Shown here piece by piece: positions 53,106 through 64,000 of a stretch of DNA of 64,000 nt. This stretch comes from Crotophaga sulcirostris (taxonomy: Eukaryota; Chordata; Aves; Cuculiformes; Crotophagidae), in the NCBI GenBank assembly GCA_013397455.1, contig VYZB01000934.1, forward strand, positions 84,432-148,431, in the 5' to 3' direction. Both the position numbers and the translations under genes were made by a program. Position 1 is the first letter of the stretch. Each line of letters begins with the position of its first letter. The notes under the pieces were generated by a model. The model did not search any database. It had not been told where the DNA came from and saw only the letters and a list, made by a program, of their open reading frames with translations.

Positions 53106-56100
53106 GAGGGGAAATTTACTTTTTCACATTTTTTTTTTTTGGAAACAATAGGAAAAATGTCAATTGAATGTGTCCACTGTACTTGTAACCAGATTGAGAA
53201 ATACATTGAAAATATGTTATATAAAATGTGTCCCTAAGTGCAAGTACTGAAATTATAATTTCCCTGTGAAATTATTGTGCACAAGAGCCAAGTGAAGGCT
53301 TGTTCTTTCTTTGAATAGCAATGTGCTATACCATACCAGTAACCAGTGCCTTCTGTTTGTATGTTTTCATTGTTGGGTTTTTTTTTTGGTAATAATTTGA
53401 TTCTGTGTTTTTTAAGGTCCAGTCACTTAGTCATACCTTGAACTCACTTTCAAAAAAATGCAGAATTTTAACCGTAGAGAATCTTAATCATCATCAAAAT
53501 TCCTTAAAAAAAACCCCCAAAACGCATCTCTAAGTGTCTCAAATTCAGAGAGGCAAACCCAGGAATGTTGGATGGATCGGATAAGGAGGCAGCACTGCAA
53601 GGAACTTCATCTGCCTGAGCTCCCCACTGGGGATGTTAAAGGCTCTAACAGACAGGCTCTGTCTGATTTCTCAGCCTGGCTGGGATGCGTTGCTGCCCGA
53701 CTCTCTGGCTTTGCTGAAGGTAACTGCTCCCCGCGCTGTCACAGCAGAGGTTGAGTCTGTGCTGGCTGAGTCCTCAGGAGCTGCAGCTGTTACCCGCCTG
53801 CTGGAGTCATTAACACAGCCAGGGAAGGTTACAACGCTGATTTACTGCAGGTAGTTTCAACCTGTCACATTCAGTGGGCAGCAGTGGCAGCTGGGGAGCT
53901 GGAACCCACACCTTCTGGGGTGGCTATAGGACCAGTGCCTGGGAGCAGAGGGCCAAGTGAATCGGGGTGGGATCCTCTTGATTGGCTGCTGCAGAATTAC
54001 CCCTGGTGTCTTGTCTGAGCCTTTGTGCAAGAGGAGTCTTAAAGCCAGCTCTTGTGGATTGTTATTGGTGCTCTTGCTTACAGTGCTAAATGGTTGCCTG
54101 GTCATCATCTGTGTCACCTGCAATTTGTGGATCCTGATTGTGTATTCGGTTTCTTCTGCTTTTCCATATGTTGACAACTCAATTGCTTTAGCTGGTCAAA
54201 AATGATAAAATAATAATTTATAATGAATTAAGAAAAAACCCTGAAGGAACTGTTACACATTTCTGGACTGTAGTTCTCCCTCGTACCTCCCAATGTCCAT
54301 TACTGCATTGAAAGATCGAGGCACTCTGAAATGAGTTGGGTGCATTTTGATAATAGAGGGTTGAAGATGGACTTCGAACTGTGTCAGTGTTGTATCAAAG
54401 TAATAAAAAAAGGTTTTTTACTCATGTAATTTGGGAGTAATATAAAACAATCTGTAGGCTAGGGCATTCTACTTTATTTGTAAAGCACAAGATACTTTGG
54501 AAGAACTGTTAGCACTGTGACATTGAAAAATATTGAAATAGCTCATTTTAAAATGTTGATTTTTCCTTTTAATTTTAACTGTGCCAGTAAATTTCAGAAA
54601 TGTCAAGTCTTCATTATGACATTTTGCCATGGGAACATTAAACTACTGGGCATGAAGCTTTGTGTTAATATTTAAGTTAGAATTAGATAAAAATGTGCAT
54701 GAAGACAAAAGATTACAGAACTTTTCAAAGAAATTACAAACATCCATATATGGTAATTGCAAAGAAGTGTTGCACTAGGTACTTGAAATCCAAAAATATG
54801 GAACAGAAACAAATCCCACTGTGTTTTCATGTCACAGTAACTATTATCAGGTGAAGTAATTCGATACATTAGGAAGATATGAGTATTTCTTTCCTTTTGG
54901 GAAGTTGAGTGCAGTGATGGGAGTGTTTGGTAGAACTCCACACCAGTGTGCGGTGCAGTATGGCACCAGGCAGGTCAGGAGGAGTGCGGTTCCCTACAGA
55001 TCTGTTGGAGTTGGCCGTGTTGATTTGTTCTAGTTAAAACCAGCTCAGGACTCTGACAGTTCCTGGTTGTGTATGTTGAGGGCATAAGGAGAAAAACCTT
55101 TTTTTGTTGCGTTGTTCTTGCACTGCAAGAATTGAATTAGTGCCATTAATGATGGTGTCAAGAGTCAAATTACTTTCATTCTGGAAGATACGTCATGGTT
55201 TGTACAGATAAATGCGTATCCTAACAGTATCCTACAGTATCCAACTGTACAACCTGTATTATGCAGATGGCAGGATTAAGTGATCACACTGAACATTTGA
55301 GGAATATGATAGCCATAAATATTTGAATCAGAGGTTAAGAAGAAATGCTGGAATAAAAATTGGTATTTGGAATATTACCTTTGAATTCATTGTGATTTGT
55401 ACCTTCTGCTGTGCCACAGAAAGACAAAAGAAAGAACGACAAGAAACAAAGGGGCTTTTCTCCCTTAGGATAGAAGGATTTTGGGGTTTTGAGGGAATCT
55501 TTTTCATGAGGTTCTGTGGGTGGATGGTCTTTTCAGCAGAAGCATGTCACACCAAGATTAAAAGAGGCTTCAATGCTGGAGTGACAGAATATATACAGAC
55601 AAGGCTTATTATATTCCTGCACTTCAGTCATTTCCCAGAGGTTCTTGCACATGCCCAAGTCATTTGAAAAGAAGAGCAGCCTGATTCTGAAATTATTAAA
55701 TAAGCACCAAAAGAAGAGAAAAAAAGACACTAGTTTGGTTTCAGCTGTTGGATGTATTTCCGTTGAGGTAACTTTTTAACTGCTATCATCTTCCAAAGCA
55801 CAGGTAAAATAATGGGGTGAGTAACTCTGTGTCGTGTTTGGTGTAATTTCTCTTTTTTCCTCAAAAGCAATTTATACTGGCATTGCAGGCTGAACTCCAC
55901 CAATTCCCTTGCAATATTTCTGGGTTTGTTCCCCCAAATTTTCTTCCTTGAAATGCTGTATTTGTAACATATGTAATTTTAGACCTTGAAAAACATGCTT
56001 TGCCTTTTTAGATGCCCATTTTTATTTATTTTATTTCATTTATTATTTATTTACTTGATGCAGTGCTCTTTTCCAAAACTGGTTTTAGCAAGAGAAGCTT

Positions 56101-59100
56101 TTGAACTGGCTTGTTTCAGACTTTCTCCTGAAATAAACATATTGCTGTTTATTCTGGGACATTCCACTCTTTATGTTGTGGTTAATAATGCTGTTGTTAT
56201 GGTTAATGATATAATGTACTGTTCAGTCTGGGTAATCTGCATTGATTAATGATAAAGAAGAAAAATCAAACTCCACTGACAGCAGCTGAGGGTCTGCTCC
56301 GTGATATTTAATTTTGCTATAAGAAGGTACACAAAGGCCACTCTAAGTACAGGTTTGAAAAATATAAATAGTTGTGGGAGTTTAAGGGTCCAGAGCAACC
56401 CAAGAAAATTCCTTTTATTGTAGATATTGGTCCAGAAACTGTCATGGGAAAGCAAAAATGCCACCCATTCCCTTATAGCTTGCTTTTCATACAGCATGAT
56501 TAGATCCACCTACAAACAGACCGGCAAATTCAGTTGTGGTGCAAAGGGTAGGATTGGATTCAGCAAAGTGGCTGTTCTTACCTGGCCAGCCAGCGACAGT
56601 GTTGGCAATGACAGTTGAAAGCAGGTCAGAAGAGGAGTCCTTTGAATCCTTTTTCCTCCTTAGGTCAAGCACAGACAGTTTGAGAAAATGCTGCGTGAGC
56701 TATTGCTACAGGGGGATTGTTGCTTGCCATAGCGTTCAAAGAGATGTAAGAGAATATGGTTCCCAGTGCTTGTCCATTTACCAATTCTGAATCAGCAGCA
56801 AACACATAGAATAAACATTAATTTTATCTACATGAACATACAGAAGGTTAATGGGAAAAGAGTCAAACAAGATGTGCTGATTAGCCTAATTTATCCATCC
56901 TCTGTTACGTTATAAATTTATAACTTTATTTTCCAAGTTTAAATGGTCTTAATTCTCCATGGGAGAATTTTCCATTATTTAATAATCTCACTGTCAGGTG
57001 TTTGGTTTTTTTATTGAGTTAGGTTGTGGGCTTGAGTTCGGGGGTTTTATTTTGATCTTACTTCTTCTGAAATCCATATAAACTTTACTGAACATTCTTA
57101 ATCCTTATTAATGTTTTTTATGTTTATACATTAATTGTCTGACTTTTACTTGTACTGTATATGTTTAGCTGAACTAGATTTTCCTTCCAAATATTTTCCT
57201 TTCTTTCAGCATTTATGAAAGCAAGACCTGGGTCTAAACTTCCAAAAACTCTTTGCTTTCTCTAGTGACTGTTTATAAACTTTCAGCGCTGGTTTTCTAG
57301 TACCATGGTTAGAGCTGTTGCTGGATAGCAGTGTGGATTACTTTTTGCTTGATATATGGAATTTCTTTGCTTCCCCTTGTCTCTTACTTATCCTTCTTTT
57401 ATACTTACAATCCCTTAGTCTTCTCTATTTGAAATACCAAGGCACACCCTGGAGCTGATATGCAATATGTTGCACATTCACAGAGGTCAATTGGGCAGGG
57501 CCAGCCAACCTCCTGCAGGTTTGTACAGCCCAGCTCCAGTGCATTTCACTACATCTGGGTTAAAAATTCTACAGAAAGAGATAACATTTCTTCTCAGATT
57601 TTATAAGGACAAAAAAAAATAGCTGTAGAAAGTATTAGCGGTTTGTCTTCAGTTTTAAAATACTGTTCATGTGCTGCATACTGTCAAGGATGGAGAATTC
57701 ATCAGTAAATGTGCTCAGCACGAGCCCTGCGTGGCTGAGACAGAGGAAATGTGATCTTGTGCACATGAAAGTTTGCCTGGTCTTGCTGTATAGCCCAGAG
57801 TAAAACTGAAATGTCCAGTTAACATTTAGCATTATCCTTCAAGAAATTTGGGGGATTGGAATGATCTTTTAGTACAGGATTGCTTTTGGCCCCTTTTCTA
57901 ATACACCTTATGCTGTGAAGGCAGATCTGGCTCATCCAAAAGCAACATTAATTCTGTGCTTTTACCGCTGCTGCCACAGTCTACAGAAATTACCCAAGTT
58001 CTCAAGGACAGCACATTGTTGGTTTCCAAATGAAATAGTAGGAATGGTGGATTAGCACTGAAGAAATACAAAATTCAATTTGGCATAAGTGAGTGGAAAA
58101 ACCAGTAACTTTACCATGCCTGGGAGTCTAAAATCCCAAGCTAATAACGAGTTGATAACATACAATTCAGTTCTAGCAGCTTGTAGTAATCAAAATCATT
58201 TAAAAAATGGTGTTAGACTTTAAAAGTACATTTAAATTCAAAATCAGACTAGCTATATGACTTCACAAGTCCCATGAATACTGCCTGATGCATGCAGACT
58301 CTTGAAGACAAAACTGTTCGTACAAATAAGCTTTTGCTTTTATTCTTACGTGCTGATAGTCGTTCTGATGAAGTGAACCTCTGATCTGTTTATCTAATTT
58401 AATTTTCATGGCAGGACTATTTACAAAGAGATAAAATCAAATGCTTACTGGTATTAAGCTCTGAAATATGATTTTTAGTTCACTGAACTGTGCACAAACA
58501 AATTTTGAAACTACGTGGCTAAGCCTAACAGCAGTTGGTTTTATCTTATTTATATACTGGTAAATCCACCCCCACCATTTAATTGGGGAATGGTGTGTGT
58601 GCAGGCTTGTGGAGTGTTTGTATATGGAGGAAGTGCTGGATGTATGTATAGCTCCTATCATATACTCCAAATGTTGAACAGTTTATGAAGTATGAAACTG
58701 TACTGCAATACATATCAAGATGTTTATGGCAGCATTTAATATATTGAAATATTTAAATAAATTATTGTGATGTTGAAATAATTCCGCTAAATTTTTCAAT
58801 AAGTATTTATTGCATAATTGCTTATTGAAATATTTATTGCATTCACATATAATTTGATTTTTTGTTGACCACAGCACCTGAATTATATTGGATTTGGATC
58901 ACAGTTACTGCTGGATATTGAATTTGGAAGGCAAAGTGAAGGTAGCATATGTTCCTATACTCGTAACGGTGTAATCTGGTTAGCATGGACATCAGTTGCA
59001 AAGAGAATATGACCTGAGGATCTGTATATGTTGGTAACAGGCATATAAACATATGCCACAGGCAGCTTAAATTCTGTGTGTCTTCCCAGCTGTTTCTGAT

Positions 59101-59485
59101 GATATTAGCAAGACAGATACACTGGTACAGGACAGAGGCTGTACCTTCAATTTCTGTTACGGCCATGCTCTATAGAACCATGCAGGATGGGGGCCTGAAT
59201 TACAAATAAAGATTTGAAATCAGGTGTTAAGTTTTCAAAGAAGAAAAGACTGCATTGGTAAGAACAAATCTGAGTTTCAAAAGGGTAATTCTACAGCCCT
59301 AGGATATTGGATCTCTCAAGATAAGATTCAAGTAGTTGTGATAATACTAGTCCGATGGACAAGTCCTGCTGTTATCAAAGTGCCACTTTATTAATGTTCC
59401 TGTTCTGATTATTACTCTCTGGTGTTTCTTTTTCTATCAATTGCAAAAAAGAAAACTGCCAGCTTTCTTCTGAGAAAACATCCTC

Positions 59486-59499
59486 TTTTTTTTTTTTTT
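59486..59499. repeat. T14 homopolymer
   Basis: This is a run of 14 T in the intron. I see no attached retrosequence or target-site duplication. Confidence 0.9.
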
Positions 59500-60613
59500 G
59501 CTGCTGAGACTATTGCATCTTGTCAGTTTTTTGAGATGAAGTTCGCACAAGGATAAATAAATAATACGCTGTTGCCTAAAAGACCTTTTTCCTGGGATTA
59601 TTCATGGTAGTCTTATTTTTTTCTTTCTGAAAGTCTGTTTCGCAAGAGGCCCCTGCACTTTTATCTGATATTGTGAGACTTCAGTAAAAGCACATGTTGT
59701 ATTGCTGTATCTTATTTGCCTTTAGCCACAGTTCATGTAAGGTACCTTGCATGTTTAATCAGTTTATAACATAGGAAGCTATACAGCAGTAATATTGCTT
59801 TTTAAATATTAGACATCTTGTTCCAGGGCCAGTGCAAACAGGAACGCTCTGAAGGGACAGGTCAGCAACATATTTGGGTGCAGTAGAACTAATTAGAAAA
59901 TAAAAATGTTAATATTCTTTAAACATCATAGATGGAGATTTCTGTGGCTGTAGAAAACATTTGTCAATAAGATGTAAAAGTTTTCGGTCTTCAACATTCA
60001 TCCAAGTAATTGTGTGCACACAGTATGTGAGCAAAATTTTTCCAACATGAGTTCATTTGAATTTCTGTTTCATGAGAAATAGAAATCAGGCATATATATC
60101 TAACAGGAGTATGTGATCTGTAAAATATAAATATATGTATTTTAAAATAATGTTTTTTAAATCTATGTAAAAGTCTATAGCACAAAAAATCCAATTCTAT
60201 TGAAAATCAAATATGGTTTGGAGATTGATTCATTCTTAATTTTTAAAATTATTAATTCAAGCCATGATAGGAGTTTCCTGTTTCTTATATCTATTTTAAA
60301 AAGTGCAAGAGACATGTTAAACAAGTCTAATGTAGAGCTGTGTTCCTCATCTTAACACAGAATGCTTCAGTTTCTGTGTAAAGTGATATTATAGTGACAT
60401 TGGCTTTGTCTACCTGCAATGGGAGCATGAATTTTTGTAGAGAAAAACGGCTGCGTTGAGGACCCAGTATTTACAGTGCATGCGTTCTGGGAGTTGTTCT
60501 ATAGGTTACCTGTGCTCTGATCCCATGAACTACATGGAATTTATTGGAAGGAGAGTGTCTTCCAAATTAATTTAATCTGAAAGGAATCCAGTTTGCGTGC
60601 TCAGAGGCTGCTT

Positions 60614-61028
60614 GGCCCTCCGAGATCATCGAGTCCAACCTATAACCCAACACCAACACCAACCCATCATCTAAACCATGGCACTGAGTGCCTCATCCAA
60701 TCTCCCCTTAAACACCTCCAGGGTTGGTGACTCCACCACCTCCCTGGGTAGCGCATTCCAATGGCCAATCACCCTTTCAGTGAGGAACTTTTTCCTAATA
60801 TGAAGCCTAAACTTTCCCTGACAAAGCTTGAGTCCATGTCCTCCTGTTCTGTCACTGATCACCTGAGAGAAGAGACCAACCCCTGCCTGACTACACCCTC
60901 CTTTTAGGTAGCTGTAGAGAGCAATAAGATCACCCCTGAGCCTCCTCCAGACTAAACAGCCCCAGCTCCCTCAGTCGCTCCTCACAGGGCTTGTGCTCCA
61001 AACCCTTCACCATCTTCGTTGCTCTCCT
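60614..61028 (-). mobile_element. CR1 LINE fragment, antisense, lacking its 3' terminus
   Basis: This is a roughly 415-bp antisense CR1 of the dominant subfamily. It has the CCAACACCAACACCAACCC microsatellite-like block, the ORF2 C-terminus (- strand motifs [16 protein letters not shown] and [10 protein letters not shown]) and [13 protein letters not shown] at its 5' side. A small internal deletion removes about ten bases near 60947. At the left (3') edge the match starts directly at CCGAGATCATCGAG, so the 3' terminal ~30 bases and the 8-mer tail are missing. Confidence 0.93.
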
Positions 61029-62368
61029 AAAGATATATCTGCTGTACTTGTTAGCCTTTGAAAAGGTATGAAGCCCCAGTTTCCTTAGTTCAATCTTAAG
61101 AACTGTTTTGTGGAGAAACTGGAGCTCAGTTTGCTTCTCACCAAGCTGCACGGCCTCGGCATGTGTTCCAACCAGTGCCCAGTGAGCGTGCTGCTCTTCT
61201 CTCCAGCTGAGGAGATGGCTGTGAAAATAGCAGTTCTGTGTGACAGATGCCAAGGAGGTGAATGAGCTGGTGGAAAATCATCAAGGACCACCTTTGCATT
61301 TGGTCACTAACTGGAGGCAAGCTCCTCTCGCAGAAGGAGATAATTGGGTGGCTGCTGATAGTCATGGGTGGACATACTGCGACTGCCAAATCCGTGAGTG
61401 CTCTCTGGAAGTGAGGAGAAAACGGTGGGCTCTTCTAGAGATCATTGTTAAAAAGCCAACTTCTGCATGGGCACATTTTCCCCTTTTGTGCTATCTCCTC
61501 AATAGGGATAGAGAATGAAGTACAATTAGATAAATCAATAATATGCACTTGACTGCTACGGGAGGTCTGTCTATCTGTGCTAGAGAAGCACAGAGCTATG
61601 CTCAGGTGGCCAGACTTTTTAATCTGTAACTTCTCTGGTGAAAAAGGAAAGCGCAGTGATGCTGATGTATTTCAGTTATTTAATAAAGTTTCAGCTAGCT
61701 TAGAGAAAAAGAAAGCATCTGATCTGATCCAAAGCGCCTGAATTTGACATTTTCCTCAATTTTATAATAACATATTTTCAAATATATTTAATTGAAATGT
61801 AGGGAGCAATTTTGGGTTATGTGAAAGCCTGACCCCTTGTGCTTGTAATGCTTGCTTACAGTTTCTACCCCAGGAAAGACCAAAAGAATCCCAGACTTGT
61901 GTGGAAGAGGAGGACTGAATTATATATAAGAATGGAAGATGACTTCACTAACAGATTTGCAGGCTGGCATCTGATTTTGTTTTTACAGGTACAAGTCAGT
62001 TGCCATTCCTAAATTCAGTGGATTTACCTGTTGTAAAGAAAAAGTTGTGAGATCCAAATCAAAACTTATTCCTGCAAAGACCTCAGAACTGTGAAGATTC
62101 CATATCATGTTAGTTATAGATGCGCTGGTGCTCTATTTCTGCCCTTATAAAGGAAAGATGTTGTCTTTTAAGTGTGTAATGAGGAACCCAGTCAGCTGAT
62201 TGTGTACTTCTTTGTCCAAAGGTCAAAAGACACAAATCAGGATACTGAGACTGAGATTTCAGAGTTTAGTTTGGCCCAAAGTTATACAATACACATTGGG
62301 TTTTTTCCCTGTAGAACTGTAATTATTTGGAAAAAGTACGTGTCTCCTTATAAATGGACAATCAGTTT

Positions 62369-62400
62369 AAAAAAAAAAAAAAAGAAAAGAAAAGAAAAAA
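62369..62400. repeat. A-rich tract with GAAAA units
   Basis: A15 is followed by AAGAAAAGAAAAGAAAAAA-type units. It could be a retroposed poly(A) tail, but I see no retrogene or SINE body to its left and no clear flanking duplication. Confidence 0.85.
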
Positions 62401-63807
62401 GTTGAAGGGCCCATGAGCTTTGGTTCTGGATAGAGGGAAGAAAATGGTAAGAGAAATCAGACATGATACCTACAAGTTCTCCTGTGGCTCTAGGGATGAA
62501 CAGACACTCAGCAGTATGAAAAGTAACACCCATAAAAGCATTTTTGAGTGGCAAGCTGAATCTACAAATTGAATAAAATTATTAAGAATCTGTAGAAATA
62601 ATCTTAGGTGAGCTGCTGAAATACACTTGGTAGAATATTCAGGAACAGGATGGAGATGGGGCTGTGTGTGCTCTTCTGGGACACAGGCTGTGTGTGGGAG
62701 TGTGCAGATGCATGCAGAGCAGTTCAGCATCCTGTGCTGTAGAGTGCTCTGCTCGTTATCCAGAGTGCCTTAGAAATGTTAGAGCTGTTTGGCTTGCATG
62801 AGCTCATGAGTTGGACGGCTGCCTTTCTGCGTGTAAGGGTGGAGAAGGTATGCAAAGTATTTAGAATATGTGTCGATGCATGTCCTGTAGACCAGGCTCT
62901 GTGTACTACAGCAAAGAAAAGTAGAGAATTGCTTTTCAGAACAAAAAAAATAATATTTATTTCCTTTTTTCAGGGTCATTTCTTTTTCTTCAAGCTTCTT
63001 TTACTCCACCCTCTATCATCTGGATAGTTGTTTTACAATATACGTAGTCAAACTAAAGCCTTGAAAAACAGGAACGCTGCACGGAAATTATGAAGCCTCA
63101 TAGATCACATTTTGGGAGGGATTTTTGATTGCTTACTAAAGTTTTTGCCTTTAATGAAGTTACTTTTAAAAAACTTTGTCTCTGCACACATGACATCAAA
63201 AAGTCAATTAAAAAAATGGACCTAGAGATTGTCGTGTTTTTATCTGTAGCTTTAAGAAAAATACCAAATATTGTGACATTTGAGATAAAGTCTGAACAGC
63301 TGGGACCTGAACTGTAACAGCAAACTACTGCCTGCTTCTGGTACAGAAAGTTACATTGATGGTGGAATCTGTAGGAGTTAAAACATATGTAATACCCAGC
63401 AGAGATGTTTCTGACTTACTGTCTGGATGAACTGTGGATGCAGTTTTGTCAGTCAATCTGATGTGTGGTTTGAGAAGCTTTAGAATGAATTTTATTGCCT
63501 AATTTGGGGCACTTAACCTGAAAATAAGAATTTTGACTGCCTATATTACTGTTTAGTGTTCTGTAGTACCTTGCATGGAACGATCTCAAATGGCTTAGAC
63601 CTGGTGGTATGCACATGTAATTAATTGTGTGTCTCGGTGCTTAAGTACAACACACATGAGCTTTTTTGGCAAGATCTCAGGGCAAGGTGATGTTTTTATT
63701 GATATGCAGAGTACTACTCATAAGAGGCAATCTGAAAGAAAACATGAGCTACTTGGAACTGGAGTCTTTGCATAGAAATAAAGGCTGTTACCTGCAGTTG
63801 TAAGCCA

Positions 63808-63847
63808 CAGAACAGTTGAGGTCAGAGGGGACCTCTGGAGATCATCA
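63808..63847 (-). mobile_element. Short CR1 3'-end fragment (older), interrupted
   Basis: About 40 bp reading CACAGAACAGTTGAGGTCAG then GGGGACCTCTGGAGATCATC matches the antisense 3' end of a classical CR1. The match stops after GATCATC, exactly where the tail of the next CR1 copy (63853 onward) begins. This suggests that the latter inserted into it. Confidence 0.7.
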
Positions 63848-63852
63848 GTTTC

Positions 63853-64000
63853 ACACAGTTTCACAGTATAACCAGGTTGGAAGAGACCTCCAAGATCATC
63901 AAGTCCAACCTATAAGCCAACCTATAAGCCAACACGAACACCACCTCATCATCTAAACCATGGCACTCAGTGCCTCATCCAATCTTCCCTTAAACACTTC
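63853..64000 (-). mobile_element. CR1 LINE fragment, antisense, runs off the window
   Basis: This is an antisense copy of the dominant subfamily. The (CACAGTAT)n tail at the left is followed by AGGTTGGAAGAGACC, AAGATCATCAAGTCCAACC, ATCTAAACCATGGCACTCAG and the start of the ORF2 C-terminus. A 12-bp unit CCAACCTATAAG is duplicated in tandem at 63905-63928. The element continues past the right edge. Confidence 0.93.

Larger units (their letters stand above)
40250..64000 (+). other. THSD4: THSD4 intron downstream of exon C, 5' part (more than 23.7 kb)
   Basis: The intron begins gtaagg and is a phase-1 intron. I looked for the continuation of the ADAMTS-like cysteine-rich domain and found no candidate, so the acceptor lies beyond the window. 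Recognised contents are CR1 copies at 52874-53105, 60614-61028, 63808-63847 and 63853-64000, homopolymer tracts, an AT palindrome at 47246-47274, a pair of AP-1 motifs at 42808-42843 and GC-richer blocks at about 43640-44210 and 53560-54010. Open frames in the GC-richer blocks have no recognisable domain. Alternative first exons cannot be excluded from sequence alone. Confidence 0.8.

Noticed and set aside
58367..58400. CTGATGA followed by CTGA, resembling C and D boxes of a snoRNA.
   Set aside because: The boxes are far too close together and there is no terminal stem. Such short motifs occur often by chance.
58740..58860. Repeated TATTTATTGCAT and ATTGAAATATTTA units suggesting a tandem array or array-like element.
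   Set aside because: There are only two imperfect copies of each in a very AT-rich stretch, with no regular spacing. This is ordinary low-complexity intron.
62369..62400. An A-rich tail suggesting a processed pseudogene or SINE.
   Set aside because: No coding remnant, SINE promoter boxes or target-site duplication can be seen next to it.

Overview
The window looks like nuclear DNA from a bird. It is AT-rich and almost entirely non-coding. It has three well-formed protein-coding exons with GT/AG splice sites, and its only recognisable interspersed repeats are CR1 LINE copies, the dominant avian retrotransposon; I recognised no other transposon class. There is no bacterial, viral or organellar gene organisation.

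The only gene I can support is THSD4 (thrombospondin type-1 domain-containing 4, also called ADAMTSL6), transcribed on the + strand. Three consecutive internal coding exons are present at 5954-6396, 20225-20654 and 40147-40249 (443, 430 and 103 bp). Their phases fit exactly (0 to 2, 2 to 0, 0 to 1) and joining them leaves one open frame. They encode the first half of the N-terminal thrombospondin type-1 repeat (TSR1), a long basic, Gln/Ser/His-rich linker, the second half of TSR1, and the start of the ADAMTS-like cysteine-rich region. The signal peptide exon(s) must lie left of the window. The rest of the cysteine-rich, spacer, later TSR and PLAC regions must lie right of it. Only about 1.5% of the window is coding.

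The rest is intron: 1-5953 (partial), 6397-20224, 20655-40146 and 40250-64000 (partial). The introns hold nine CR1 pieces. Six belong to one fairly uniform subfamily that has a (TACTGTGA)n-type 3' tail preceded by a short (TTGGTG)n tract. Three pieces are from other or older CR1 types. Simple repeats (a (TG)16 tract, A-rich and T tracts) and a few palindromes are also present. Some segments have candidate regulatory character: a pair of perfect AP-1 motifs, a CTCF-like motif, and a few repeat-free AT-rich blocks that could be conserved non-coding elements. These are inferences only.

The THSD4 product is a secreted extracellular-matrix glycoprotein known to associate with fibrillin-1 and promote microfibril assembly. 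I found no undescribed multi-gene system. The most interesting points are the TSR1 domain split by a ~230-residue insertion across three exons, the exon phases that would allow in-frame joint removal of the first two exons, and several structural oddities in the CR1 copies.
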